Assembly (NCBI RefSeq): GCF_025567305.1
Contig: NZ_JAOQJP010000008.1
Location: 72,516-136,515 of the forward strand
From: Lentihominibacter butyricus
GTDB lineage: Bacteria; Bacillota; Clostridia; Peptostreptococcales; Anaerovoracaceae
DNA length: 64,000 nt
Direction: 5' to 3'
Both the position numbers and the translations under genes were made by a program. Every line of letters starts with the position of its first letter. Within the stretch, counting starts at the first letter, position 1. The notes beneath the pieces were generated by a model. It ran no database searches, was not told the DNA's origin, and saw nothing but the letters and a program-made list of their open reading frames with translations. Positions 1 through 9,458 of this stretch are shown here, one piece after another.

Positions 1-799
1 TTCAATTGTAGGCGAGCAGAAAGGGTTTGAAGGGAATTTTGGGCCTTTGTATACTTATGGAGTCGAAGCGCTTAAAATATATAAACCTCAGTGGTTTCTT
101 GCTGAAAATGTCGGAGGACTTGCAAGTGCAAATAAAGGAAGTGCGTTGAGGGTCATATTAGATGATTTAAAGAAAGCTGGTTATAAGATTTATCCGCATC
201 TATATAAGTTTGAAGAATATGGTATACCGCAGGCAAGGCATCGAATCATAATCGTAGGGATTCGTAAAGATTTACCTTATGAGTATAAAGTGCCTAGTAC
301 CAAGCCTTACGAAAATGTTGATAATTCATGTAAAACAGCCTTAGAAATACCTGAGATACGAAGTAATGCATATAACAATGAATTAACACGACAGTCAGTT
401 GCGGTAGTAGAAAGGCTGAAGCATATTAAGCCTGGTGAAAATGCATGGACTGCTGATTTACCTGAAGAGTTACAATTGAATGTAAAGAAAGCACGACTGA
501 GTCAGATTTACAGGCGTCTGGATCCGGATAAACCTGCATACACAGTCACCGGATCAGGGGGAGGTGGTACGCATATTTATCATTATGAAGAACCGAGAGC
601 GTTAACAAATAGAGAACGTGCACGTTTACAGACATTTCCGGATGATTATGAGTTCCTGGGCAGTAAAGAAAGTGTCAGGAAACAGATAGGTATGGCAGTT
701 CCGGTTGATGGTGCGGAAATTATTTTTGACGCCATATTAAAAACTTTTGCAGGGGAAACATATCAGTTTGTAGAATGTAACATTTCAGAGGATAAGTAA
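1..799 (+). CDS. DNA (cytosine-5-)-methyltransferase, 3' part (5' end outside window)
   Basis: This is the C-terminal part of an m5C DNA methyltransferase that modifies the sites cut by the restriction genes downstream. The frame is open from base 2, so the gene starts before the window. The visible order of family motifs is the segment just after the PCQ catalytic loop (FSIVGEQKG), motif VI (AENVGGL), motif VIII (QARHRIIIVG), a variable target-recognition region, and motifs IX/X (LTNRERARLQTFPDDY; IGMAVP in place of the usual IGNAVP). A TTG at 47 could be taken for a start, but it lies inside conserved sequence. The stop is one base before the McrB-like gene, so the two are probably co-transcribed. 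LlaJI-type systems usually have two methyltransferases; a second would lie upstream, unseen. Confidence 0.93.
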   Translation, partial: SIVGEQKGFEGNFGPLYTYGVEALKIYKPQWFLAENVGGLASANKGSALRVILDDLKKAGYKIYPHLYKFEEYGIPQARHRIIIVGIRKDLPYEYKVPSTKPYENVDNSCKTALEIPEIRSNAYNNELTRQSVAVVERLKHIKPGENAWTADLPEELQLNVKKARLSQIYRRLDPDKPAYTVTGSGGGGTHIYHYEEPRALTNRERARLQTFPDDYEFLGSKESVRKQIGMAVPVDGAEIIFDAILKTFAGETYQFVECNISEDK

Positions 800-800
800 A

Positions 801-2729
801 ATGGAAACTATAGATATTACATCATTAAATAATATTGAAAAACAAGGCTTGGTGTGCCTGTTTTATGCAAAATTACCAAAGTCAGATTCGAGAATCAGGA
901 ATTGCTTTAAAGATTGGCAAGTACTTGAAAAAAGATTTAACCGAAAGATAAGTAGTTATAGAAAGGATCAGGAAGCATTTTACAGGTGCTTTGATGCCGA
1001 TAATAGAGAGGATGCAATAGATGAAAAGTTTCTGGATGAAAGGCAATATGGATATCAGAATATCTATGATGCATATAAAGCGTGCGATGATGAAGCATTG
1101 GAACTTGCGGTCCGGAAAATATTAAAGGAATTTTCAGATGAAGAAGTAAAATATGTCTCTATGAAATGTGGATTTCCAGAAACTGTACATAGAATACTGG
1201 CAGGCGAATCTCAAGTTACAGTTGATGGAATCTACACATTAAAAGAGGAACTGACGACCGGACAAATTGTGTTTTTCACGCTTGGTGGGGATACCGGAAA
1301 AGCGGAAGTTGATTGGGACCCTGGCTTTATAGGTATAGCACACATTATAAAAGAGCCATATGATTTTGGATATAATGGAAAGGCAAAATATTTTAAAATA
1401 GATATACTTGTGGATTGTATCTTTGATAAGCCGTTTAAAAGAGAAGATTTTATTCCTTATCTGGACGCATATGATGTAGCATATATTGGACCGGAATTAT
1501 CCCGTGATCCGTCACAGGCTATAAGTTCACTGGATGTAGTGAAAGCGGTTGCAATTATACGTGCAATAATAGACAAATATCCTGACCTGGAAAATAATTT
1601 GAGAACTGTATTCGGTGAGGATATATTAGATAGGGCAAAAGGTGCGGTTAGAAAGCTACTCCCTGTTTCGTTAAATTATGGAGAATCGAACAGTGAGATA
1701 ATAGCGTCGGTTACAGAAGAAATTGAACGGGAAGAAAAATATGATAATGACAGTATTAGTACAATAACGATAAAAGGTGGAGTGAATATTTTATATTATG
1801 GCGTCCCTGGCGCAGGTAAAAGTTATGCAATCGATCAGGAAATAAGCAGCGCAGAGTATGAGCGGATTGTTTTTCATCCTGATTACACCTATTCTGACTT
1901 TGTCGGACAGATAATGCCTCAGTTAAAGAAAGATGAGAACGGGATCGAAAAGCTGTCATACGGATTTGTTCCGGGACCATTTACCAAGGCATTAAAAGCA
2001 GCAATACAAAATAGAGGTAATATGCACTATCTTGTTATTGAGGAAATTAACAGAGGCAATGCCCCTGCTGTTTTTGGAGATGTTTTTCAGCTGCTTGACA
2101 GGAATGATGATGGAAACGGAAAATATCATATCACGAATTTTGATATCGCAAGAGAGGTATATGGTGATGAGAATGCAGAAATCAGGATACCGTCCAATCT
2201 GTCGATCCTTGCAACAATGAATACATCCGACCAGAACGTTTTTACCCTCGATACTGCATTCCAGAGAAGATGGAATATGAAGTATATTGAGAATAATATT
2301 GCTGAAGCGGAACATGCCAATGAGAAGATAGAGTACAGTGATGTTACATGGGGAGGATTTGCCAGTGCGGTCAATGCAGAAATTCTGGAGTGCAATGTGG
2401 AACTTTCAAGCGCTGAAGACAAACAGCTGGGGGCATATTTTGTAACAAGAGCTGAACTGACATCAGATAAATTCCCTGAAAAAGCACTCAAATATCTGTG
2501 GGATGATGCATTTAAACTTGAAAGGGAAAAAATATTCAGGCCTGAAATAAAATCAGTCGGTGATCTTGTTCACAGTTATGATGCTGAAATAAAGAACGAC
2601 AGGGATCCGATAAAGGGAGTCATGAGAGCGGAAGTATATAGAAAAATGATGGATATGTCTGCATCCGGTCCGGAAGAAGCGAGAGATGAATCCGAAATAT
2701 TTGAGGCGGAAATAAATGACGGAGAGTGA
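801..2729 (+). CDS. McrB-like AAA+ NTPase subunit of LlaJI-type restriction system
   Basis: NTP-driven translocase subunit of a McrBC/LlaJI-like restriction complex. The AAA+ core is in the C-terminal half: Walker A GVPGAGKS near residues 334-341, Walker B LVIEEINRG near 410, and the sensor region TMNTSDQNVFTLDTAFQRRW near 472, in which the NT(S/A)D and RRW pattern is typical of McrB. The first ~300 residues are not recognisable and probably hold the DNA-recognition part. It starts one base after the methyltransferase stop and is followed after 6 bases by the nuclease subunit, which gives an operon order M-R1-R2. McrB-like R1 with a LlaJI R2 partner is the known LlaJI arrangement; the recognition sequence cannot be read from here. 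Confidence 0.88.
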   Translation: METIDITSLNNIEKQGLVCLFYAKLPKSDSRIRNCFKDWQVLEKRFNRKISSYRKDQEAFYRCFDADNREDAIDEKFLDERQYGYQNIYDAYKACDDEALELAVRKILKEFSDEEVKYVSMKCGFPETVHRILAGESQVTVDGIYTLKEELTTGQIVFFTLGGDTGKAEVDWDPGFIGIAHIIKEPYDFGYNGKAKYFKIDILVDCIFDKPFKREDFIPYLDAYDVAYIGPELSRDPSQAISSLDVVKAVAIIRAIIDKYPDLENNLRTVFGEDILDRAKGAVRKLLPVSLNYGESNSEIIASVTEEIEREEKYDNDSISTITIKGGVNILYYGVPGAGKSYAIDQEISSAEYERIVFHPDYTYSDFVGQIMPQLKKDENGIEKLSYGFVPGPFTKALKAAIQNRGNMHYLVIEEINRGNAPAVFGDVFQLLDRNDDGNGKYHITNFDIAREVYGDENAEIRIPSNLSILATMNTSDQNVFTLDTAFQRRWNMKYIENNIAEAEHANEKIEYSDVTWGGFASAVNAEILECNVELSSAEDKQLGAYFVTRAELTSDKFPEKALKYLWDDAFKLEREKIFRPEIKSVGDLVHSYDAEIKNDRDPIKGVMRAEVYRKMMDMSASGPEEARDESEIFEAEINDGE

Positions 2730-2735
2730 TAATAT

Positions 2736-4022
2736 ATGGCACATGTATCATTGCGAGACAAGTGCAGCATAAATACAAATATTGATACGGATACATTCGT
2801 AGGGGTTAAAGCTGTAGATGGAGATGTATCGGTGAATTTTCCGCTAGGATTCAGATTGTCTGAAGATGATAAGGGACTCAGGAAAGATATCCTTCTTCTT
2901 ATGAATGTACTTTCAAAAAATACTGAACGGAAAGACTCAGAAATCAACTATAATCCTGCTTATAATTCGGTGGAGATGCCGGTACAGGCATATCTGTATA
3001 TAATTTCGGATTATTATGCAAGAGGATATTACAGAGAACGGGAAGTATCATATGAGGTTTCACGAAACGGAAAAATAAACTGGGGAAGAACTGTTAAAAC
3101 ACAGCGTGCGTATCTTCAGGATGATGAAATATATTACCTTGATTTTATTACCAAGAAGAAAAATATCAATGAAAATGAGCTGATAACTCTTATTCATGAA
3201 TTCTGTGTATATGAAAGTTTCGATAAGATGGGCTGGCTTTTTACATCTGCAGTACCGCCCCGTCCGAACATCAGATTTAACAGAAGACTGTTTCATGGGA
3301 CAGTGCGGAAGAAAATATCCGAAACCTTCAACGACAGAAACAGGCAGCTGTTCATCAACATGCTTGCCGTTATAGATTTTCTGGGTGATGATGATCCGGC
3401 TGGAGACTACAGATATGGCACCTATCGGTTTGAGTATGTCTGGGAATCAATGATAGACAAAGTCTACGGAATCAGGGACAAAGAAAACTATTTCCCGAAA
3501 ACAAGATGGTTGCTCGGAGGACAATTGCATGACAATGCCTGTCTTGAACCGGATACAATCATGCTCGTGAACGGAGACAGAAGCAGGATCTACGTTCTTG
3601 ATGCAAAGTATTATAAATATGGATGGACAGGAAATCCGGGACATCTGCCGGAGTCCACCTCTATCAACAAACAGATTACTTATGGGGAGTACCTTGCTGA
3701 GAACGAAAAGTTCCGGGACGAAAATGGAAACAGCCCGCATGTATATAATGCATTTCTTATGCCGTTCAGTTCTTCGAATGATCGCTTTGCGTCAGATGAT
3801 GAACTGTATTACATCGGAAGTGCTGTGAGTGACTGGAAAATTACGGATGGAAGCAGACCATATGAGCAGGTGGCCGGAATCCTTGTAGATGTCAAGACTC
3901 TTATGAAAAACAGTTCTCATAATGAGGATCGTATTCTGAGACTGGCAAAGCTAATTGAAGATAAAGTAAGAGAATACAGGACGGGTTTAGAATATGGCAG
4001 ACAGAATCACTCCGGAACATAG
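2736..4022 (+). CDS. LlaJI-family restriction endonuclease subunit
   Basis: Nuclease partner of the upstream McrB-like NTPase. The C-terminal region has a PD-(D/E)xK-like arrangement: EPD at residues 271-273, then YVLDAKYYKYG with DAK at 289-291, and further on KQITYGEYL, a conserved stretch in LlaJI and McrC-like nucleases. Length (428 residues) fits LlaJI R2-type proteins. The N-terminal half carries no motif I recognise. Its last 29 bases overlap the start of vsr, so the four genes form one transcription unit. A plain McrC is the alternative, but the methyltransferase neighbour and sequence flavour favour LlaJI. Confidence 0.82.
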   Translation: MAHVSLRDKCSINTNIDTDTFVGVKAVDGDVSVNFPLGFRLSEDDKGLRKDILLLMNVLSKNTERKDSEINYNPAYNSVEMPVQAYLYIISDYYARGYYREREVSYEVSRNGKINWGRTVKTQRAYLQDDEIYYLDFITKKKNINENELITLIHEFCVYESFDKMGWLFTSAVPPRPNIRFNRRLFHGTVRKKISETFNDRNRQLFINMLAVIDFLGDDDPAGDYRYGTYRFEYVWESMIDKVYGIRDKENYFPKTRWLLGGQLHDNACLEPDTIMLVNGDRSRIYVLDAKYYKYGWTGNPGHLPESTSINKQITYGEYLAENEKFRDENGNSPHVYNAFLMPFSSSNDRFASDDELYYIGSAVSDWKITDGSRPYEQVAGILVDVKTLMKNSSHNEDRILRLAKLIEDKVREYRTGLEYGRQNHSGT

Positions 4023-4419
4023 AAGCTGGAATATGAGCCGGATAAAAGGAAAAGATACAAAAATAGAAGTGAAGGTAAGGAGCTGGCTGTTTGCGAACGG
4101 GTTCAGATTCAGAAAGAACGACAGACGATATCCGGGAACTCCGGATGTTGTTCTTCCGAAGTACAGAACGGTTATTTTTATCAACGGCTGCTTCTGGCAT
4201 AGACATGAAGGCTGCAGATATGCAACAACACCCAAAACAAGAACTGAGTTCTGGCAGAAAAAGTTTGACAGGAACGTAGCCAATGACATAAAGCATAAAG
4301 AGGAGATGGAAGCAATGGGGTGGAATGTAATCACATTATGGGAATGTGAACTGAAGAAGAAGCAGTTTGAAGAAACGATGCAGGGGTTAGCAGAAAAAAT
4401 AAATAACAATATAATATGA
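3994..4419 (+). CDS. vsr: Very-short-patch mismatch repair endonuclease (Vsr)
   Basis: Nicks T:G mismatches that arise when 5-methylcytosine made by the partner methyltransferase deaminates. Family features are all visible in 141 residues: MSRIKGKDTKIE near the N-terminus (catalytic Asp region), FRFRKNDRRYPGTPDVVLPK, the metal-binding stretch FINGCFWHRHEGC, FWQKKFDRNVANDIK, and GWNVITLWECEL. The start lies inside the 3' end of the nuclease gene (29-base overlap, other frame), so translation is probably coupled. Vsr genes commonly travel with m5C methyltransferases, which supports the view that the methyltransferase is active. Confidence 0.95.
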   Translation: MADRITPEHRSWNMSRIKGKDTKIEVKVRSWLFANGFRFRKNDRRYPGTPDVVLPKYRTVIFINGCFWHRHEGCRYATTPKTRTEFWQKKFDRNVANDIKHKEEMEAMGWNVITLWECELKKKQFEETMQGLAEKINNNII

Positions 4420-4484
4420 AGAACAGAATGTATGTCAACCGATAGCATTATGTCTGAAAGAACATAGCCGGGAGGTGAAAAGAC

Positions 4485-7400
4485 ATGACCTTTTCTGAAT
4501 ACAGGGATTTAACACCAAGTGATAATCTTGAGAATTGTGGTGAATATATTAAGGCACTGAACTGGGCATTAAAAAACAAAAAAATAAAAAATATCGCCTT
4601 GACAGGTCCTTATGGCTCCGGTAAGAGCAGCATTATTGAGACCTTTCTTTCGGAAAATGAGAAAACGTGTGGCAAGGATAAGTCTATCAGAAAAAACGCA
4701 TTAAAGATTTCTATGGCGACATTTTTGGATGGAAATAGTAATGAGAGAATAGATATCGGATTGGATGAAATAGAACCAGGAATTTTAAAACAGCTTTTTT
4801 ATAAGGTTAAACCTGAAAAAATCCCGCAAAGCCGTTATAGAAAACTCCATAAGGTTAGTCGGTGTTCAGTTTTTCTACGCAGTTTATCGGGGGTTGTTTT
4901 ATTATGCTTTGTATGTGCAATTTTATTTCCTGATATGGTTGAAAAAAGTGTGGAGCATATAAGAAATGTTTTAACTCAACCGCAACCTGTTTTGGTTTAT
5001 ATAGCGGTTATAGTTGTAATGTGTATCATCCTTTCAATAGTATGTACATATGTATATTTTTCAATTTTTTCAAAAATACGGGTCAAAGAAATAAAAATGC
5101 CCGCAGATACTGTTATTCAAACTGGAAAGGACGAAACCGAATCGATTTTTAATAAAAACCTTGATGAAATTATGTATTTCTTTGAAGTAACTAAATACAG
5201 GATCGTTTTCTTTGAAGATCTGGATCGCCTGTCTGATTCCAAGATATTTGTGCATCTTAGGGAATTAAATAATCTTTTAAATAATGATGATGCAATAAAG
5301 AAAAAGCCGATAGTCTTTGTATATGCGGTGAAGGATGATATTTTTTCAAAAGATGACAGAACAAAATTCTTTGATTTTATTATTCCGGTGATTCCCTTTA
5401 TCAATTCAACCAATTCAGGAGAAGAACTGCTCAAGATGATTCATGCATCGAAAAGCAATGGCATAAATCATGACGTTTCACAGAGTTTTATTCTCGATGT
5501 AGCACCGTATATTTCTGATATGCGCATTCTTATAAATATTTATAACGAATTTGCGATTTATAAAAGAACTTTATCTGTTTTTCAGGATCTGATGCTATCT
5601 GATGAACAGATGTTAGCCATGATTATTTTTAAGAACCTTTATCCAGATATATTTTCAGCAATTCAGAATGAAAATGGAATAATAAAAGATGCATTCCATG
5701 ATAAGCAGAATTTTATATTAAAGGAAAAGAATACACTTCAGAGAAAAATTGACAATCAGGCTGAACTTATACATAATGCTCAGGAAGATGTGATCAAGTC
5801 CATCCGTGAGTTAAAGTATGCTATGGTTGCGACATTTATGGGTGAACCCTATTTATTTCAAGCTTTTATAACATCCGGCCGGGGCGAAATTCAGGCGACT
5901 TCTGTTATGAGTGATGATTTTGATATGACAGAACTTCTTAAAAAGAATTGTACTCAGATCAGATTTTCAGATCCTGGTATGTCAGGAAAGCAAAAGTATA
6001 TTAATACCGATGATCTGGATTCATATATAGAGCGTTGGCAGGTCATAAAAACTCTTGAAAATGAAGGAAAAGAGAATATCAAGAATGAAATACAGGAATT
6101 CAGACAGCGGCAGCATGATTTGTCAGGGATGACACTGAAAAGAATTTTAGAATTATATTCTGCAGAAGAGGTCTTATCAGAAGAGGTGTATAAGAATAAA
6201 CTGCTTGTGCTCCTGTTGAGAAGGGGATATATTGATGAAACCTATGCGAACTATATTAACTATTTTAAAGGTACCAGTATCACTACAGATGATATGAATT
6301 TCATTTTGTCTGTGAAGAATCAATCGCCATTGGATTTTGACTATAAGCTTACAAGGACGCCAAATGTTATTGACAGGCTGCAGGAATATGAATTTGAAGA
6401 AAAAGCAGTCTATAATTTTGATTTGACAGAGAGTCTGCTGACTGCAGGAGCTTCAGAAAAACTGAACATATTAATACAACAGTTGTCTGATGAAAGTGAA
6501 ACTAGCTGGAAATTTATTGATGAGTTTGTAGATAGAACAAAATATCCGGAACTTTTTATTCAAATGCTGACGGCAATCTGGAATTCAATGTGGCTATATA
6601 TTGTGACAAATGAAACTTTAACTTATGATCGGCAGATTTTTTATTTGCAGAAAATGATGGATGTTTCGGCGGATTTTGAGGCACAGAATGTGAATGCTTC
6701 GGTATCATGGTTTTTTGAGGAACACGAAGATATTCTTCAGAAACTGCGAATTTATGATGCCTCCAAAGTCATATCAATTATAAAGTGTACGGATGTAAAA
6801 TTCAATAAGCTATCAACAGATGGAGTTTCGCATGAAGTACTGGATCCCGTATTTGATGGCAATTATTACAATTTAAATAAAACAATGATAAAAATCATAG
6901 TAGCATATAAATGCAATGAACTGGTTAAAAGGTTAGAAGTAAAGCCTTATTCGACTATTGTTACATTGGGATATCTCCCTATGCTGGAATATATTCATGA
7001 GAATATTGTCGATTATGTTAGAAATAATATTCTTATACAGGAGGGGGATTTTTCTGATGATAAAAAAGATATCGTAGATCTGATTACTCGTCTGAATGAT
7101 CACGGAGACATACAAAGAAAACTGATTATAAAAGAAAATTTCTGCCTGGATAGCATTCAAGATTGTGCCGGAAGTCTGGTTCGAGATGATAGCGAGACCT
7201 GGCGAAGCGCATGGAATACACTTTTAGAAGAAGATAAACTATCTGTAAACTGGGAAAATGTTATAGCATATTGGAATGTGTATGAACTCAGCGCAGAATT
7301 AAGCCAATACATATCGATACACGTCGAGAAATTGAGGACAGGGGATGTATCGGGGATTAATGATGAATTTATTAAAGCTTTCATTTTATCAGATTCTGAA

Positions 7401-8078
7401 ATCGAGGTTAAAGAAAAACTTATTCCTGTTCTCAGAACGGATGCTTTTGATATTGATCTGTCTCTGATTGAAGAATCAACATTAATGATTATGATCGACT
7501 GCGGCTATTTCGAATTCACGACAGAATACTACCTGGCGATTGCAGAGCGTTCTCTGGAGATGGCGGTTGAGTTTATTCTTAATAATCAGGAAGATTATAT
7601 GGAACAGAGAGAAAATATTTCCATGTCTGCTGATCTCCTGGAACGCTTGTTGTTGAACACGCGGTTTTCTCAGCAGTTCAAGAAAACTTTGTTTGAAGAA
7701 TATGCTGAACACTATATGACCGAAAAAGTCGCCCTTGGAATGCATGATTGGGATTTCATGATAACAGTGAGTATTTTTGAAGCTGCATGGAATTCTGTTG
7801 ATCCGGAAAACCGCAGTGAGCTGTTATTGGATAATTGTAAAGCATTAGACTCTGATCAGCTCGCGAGGTTCTTTGGCGAACTCGGTGGTAAATTTAAAGA
7901 ACTTGCAGATAGAACACGGCTTCACACAGTGACTTTGCCGGCAACTCAAAAGAACAAGGTGTTAGCAGAACATTTACAGGAAATTGGTTACATTACCAGA
8001 ATGGAAGAGCATGAGCCTGATAATGGGAATAGATCGGATTTGAAAACTTTAGACTTACGTGTAAGGAGAGCTAGATAA
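4485..8078 (+). CDS. Large KAP/YobI-type membrane P-loop NTPase, candidate defence effector
   Basis: A 1,197-residue protein with an N-terminal P-loop NTPase: Walker A GPYGSGKSS at residues 41-49 and Walker B YRIVFFEDLDRL near 238-249. Two hydrophobic segments (about 129-149 and 168-195) interrupt the NTPase domain between the Walker motifs, the hallmark of KAP NTPases, which places the ATPase head at the inner face of the membrane. The remaining ~800 residues look mainly alpha-helical and charged, with no enzymatic motif I can name. Architecture and size match the YobI family of Bacillus. It follows vsr by 65 bases with a good RBS (GGGAGGTG) and precedes a WYL regulator, so the setting is a defence island. 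An antiphage role is inference; no activity can be read from sequence. Confidence 0.78.
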   Translation: MTFSEYRDLTPSDNLENCGEYIKALNWALKNKKIKNIALTGPYGSGKSSIIETFLSENEKTCGKDKSIRKNALKISMATFLDGNSNERIDIGLDEIEPGILKQLFYKVKPEKIPQSRYRKLHKVSRCSVFLRSLSGVVLLCFVCAILFPDMVEKSVEHIRNVLTQPQPVLVYIAVIVVMCIILSIVCTYVYFSIFSKIRVKEIKMPADTVIQTGKDETESIFNKNLDEIMYFFEVTKYRIVFFEDLDRLSDSKIFVHLRELNNLLNNDDAIKKKPIVFVYAVKDDIFSKDDRTKFFDFIIPVIPFINSTNSGEELLKMIHASKSNGINHDVSQSFILDVAPYISDMRILINIYNEFAIYKRTLSVFQDLMLSDEQMLAMIIFKNLYPDIFSAIQNENGIIKDAFHDKQNFILKEKNTLQRKIDNQAELIHNAQEDVIKSIRELKYAMVATFMGEPYLFQAFITSGRGEIQATSVMSDDFDMTELLKKNCTQIRFSDPGMSGKQKYINTDDLDSYIERWQVIKTLENEGKENIKNEIQEFRQRQHDLSGMTLKRILELYSAEEVLSEEVYKNKLLVLLLRRGYIDETYANYINYFKGTSITTDDMNFILSVKNQSPLDFDYKLTRTPNVIDRLQEYEFEEKAVYNFDLTESLLTAGASEKLNILIQQLSDESETSWKFIDEFVDRTKYPELFIQMLTAIWNSMWLYIVTNETLTYDRQIFYLQKMMDVSADFEAQNVNASVSWFFEEHEDILQKLRIYDASKVISIIKCTDVKFNKLSTDGVSHEVLDPVFDGNYYNLNKTMIKIIVAYKCNELVKRLEVKPYSTIVTLGYLPMLEYIHENIVDYVRNNILIQEGDFSDDKKDIVDLITRLNDHGDIQRKLIIKENFCLDSIQDCAGSLVRDDSETWRSAWNTLLEEDKLSVNWENVIAYWNVYELSAELSQYISIHVEKLRTGDVSGINDEFIKAFILSDSEIEVKEKLIPVLRTDAFDIDLSLIEESTLMIMIDCGYFEFTTEYYLAIAERSLEMAVEFILNNQEDYMEQRENISMSADLLERLLLNTRFSQQFKKTLFEEYAEHYMTEKVALGMHDWDFMITVSIFEAAWNSVDPENRSELLLDNCKALDSDQLARFFGELGGKFKELADRTRLHTVTLPATQKNKVLAEHLQEIGYITRMEEHEPDNGNRSDLKTLDLRVRRAR

Positions 8079-8138
8079 GAAAATCAGGAGTGTGACTGAA
8101 ATAAAAATGTTCTACCTGCAGCAGGAGAAGAAATAATC

Positions 8139-9119
8139 ATGAAATCAGAACCGAACACGATGAAGCGGAGGTTGCTCCTTGTTCAGAAACTCCTGTACGA
8201 GACCACGGACGAGCAGCACCCGCTCAATACATTTGAAATACTGGACTACCTGCAGGAGCAGGGGATCGTCACTAACAGGAAGACGTTAAAAGGCGACATC
8301 GACCTGATGGTGGAGTGCGGCATGGATATCATAACCGTGCAGAGCAAACCCAACAGGTACTTCTGGGGGGCCAGAAGCTTTGAACAGGCGGAGCTGAAAC
8401 TGCTGATCGATGCGGTGTCCTCTTCCAGATTCATCACGCTGAAAAAGAGCAAAGACCTTTGCAGGAAGATCATGGCACTTTCCAGTACCAGCGGAAAGAA
8501 GGAACTGCAGCGTAATATATACGCGACGAACCGTATCAAGTCTAAGAATGAGAGCCTGCTTTACATTGTCGATACGGTCAATGAAGCGATCATCCGGAAG
8601 AAACAGATCACTTTTCAGTACACGGAATATGCTCCGGATAAAAAGAAGATCCTCCGAAATGACGGCGAGATCTATACGTTGAGTCCGTATGCGCTTTTCT
8701 GGAATGAGGATTTCTACTATGTCGTGGGGCATTCGGAGAAGCACGATAATATTTCGTCTTTCCGTGCGGACCGTATCTGCCATATCGGGCTTTCTGAGGA
8801 AAATGCTGCAAAGAAGCCTGCGGGCTTCGATCTTGACCGGTATTCCCGCCAGATCTTTGAGATGTACGATGGAGATACGGTAAGAGTCAAGCTGGAGTGC
8901 AGGAATGAGCTTATGAAATACGTGATCGACCGGTTCGGGGAGACCGTGGAGACGGAGATCGCGACCGAAACGACGTTCTACGCATATCCCGAAGTGGCTC
9001 TCAGCCCGAACTTCTATAGCTGGCTGTTCAAGTTCGCAGGTGAGATCCAGCTACTGTCTCCGGAAAAGGCGAGGGAAGAATACATAAGGAAAGCGGAAAG
9101 TGTTTTGCGGGAGTTTTGA
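8139..9119 (+). CDS. WYL-domain transcriptional regulator
   Basis: N-terminal winged HTH (about residues 1-70: TFEILDYLQEQGI then NRKTLKGDIDLM) followed by a WYL domain (about 140-230, with LSPYALFWNEDFYYVVGHSEKHDNISSFRADRI) and a C-terminal WCX-like region. WYL proteins sense ligands, often nucleic acid or nucleotide signals, and many control defence genes (BrxR/CapW type). It lies 60 bases after the YobI-type gene on the same strand. Base composition is higher in G+C than the AT-rich genes before it, so it may have a different origin. A perfect 12-base inverted repeat lies 47 bases after its stop and could be a binding site or terminator. Confidence 0.88.
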   Translation: MKSEPNTMKRRLLLVQKLLYETTDEQHPLNTFEILDYLQEQGIVTNRKTLKGDIDLMVECGMDIITVQSKPNRYFWGARSFEQAELKLLIDAVSSSRFITLKKSKDLCRKIMALSSTSGKKELQRNIYATNRIKSKNESLLYIVDTVNEAIIRKKQITFQYTEYAPDKKKILRNDGEIYTLSPYALFWNEDFYYVVGHSEKHDNISSFRADRICHIGLSEENAAKKPAGFDLDRYSRQIFEMYDGDTVRVKLECRNELMKYVIDRFGETVETEIATETTFYAYPEVALSPNFYSWLFKFAGEIQLLSPEKAREEYIRKAESVLREF

Positions 9120-9165
9120 GTTTCGGGGTTGAGTCCTGGACGATCGATGCTCATATTTAGATGAG

Positions 9166-9195
9166 CAGATTGTGAACACATGCGTTCACAATCTG
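9166..9195. repeat. Perfect 12-bp inverted repeat between WYL and abiE genes
   Basis: CAGATTGTGAAC and GTTCACAATCTG, separated by six bases (ACATGC). There is no T-tract after either arm, so it is a weak candidate for an intrinsic terminator. A dimeric regulator site, for example for the adjacent WYL protein, is possible but not shown. Confidence 0.6.
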
Positions 9196-9215
9196 AATTG
9201 GACACATTTTAGGGT

Positions 9216-9344
9216 GATTTTACGCGTGCCGGATATCTGCCGATAAAGGAGCAGGTGAAAGCAGAGATAGAAAGGCAGAAAGAAATATTTTATATGCAGC
9301 ATCCTGCATTGTCTGAAAAAGATAAAGAAGATAGGGAAGAATAG
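9216..9344 (+). pseudogene. Short open frame without start, probable gene remnant
   Basis: An open frame of 42 codons (begins DFTRAGYLPIKEQVK, ends KEDREE) with no usable start: a stop lies immediately upstream. It reads like the charged C-terminal tail of a lost protein. I do not recognise the family. The stretch 9120-9385 otherwise holds only the inverted repeat at 9166-9195. Confidence 0.3.
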
Positions 9345-9385
9345 TATAGTGTTTAATACAATTCAGCTGTATTCATACAAACGCG

Positions 9386-9434
9386 ATTGACTTTTATGCT
9401 CTTAAATATTATAATAAAGGGCATAAAAGTCAAT
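9386..9434 (+). promoter_or_regulatory. abiE promoter inside a perfect 14-bp inverted repeat (probable AbiEi operator)
   Basis: TTGACT (9387-9392), a 17-base spacer and TATAAT (9410-9415) form a near-consensus sigma-A promoter. The arms ATTGACTTTTATGC (9386-9399) and GCATAAAAGTCAAT (9421-9434) are exact inverted complements, 21 bases apart; the left covers the -35 box and the right the start point. AbiEi antitoxins are known to bind inverted repeats in their own promoter, so this is the likely autoregulatory operator. Confidence 0.85.
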
Positions 9435-9458
9435 TTTCTATTTAAAGAAGGTGGTAGG

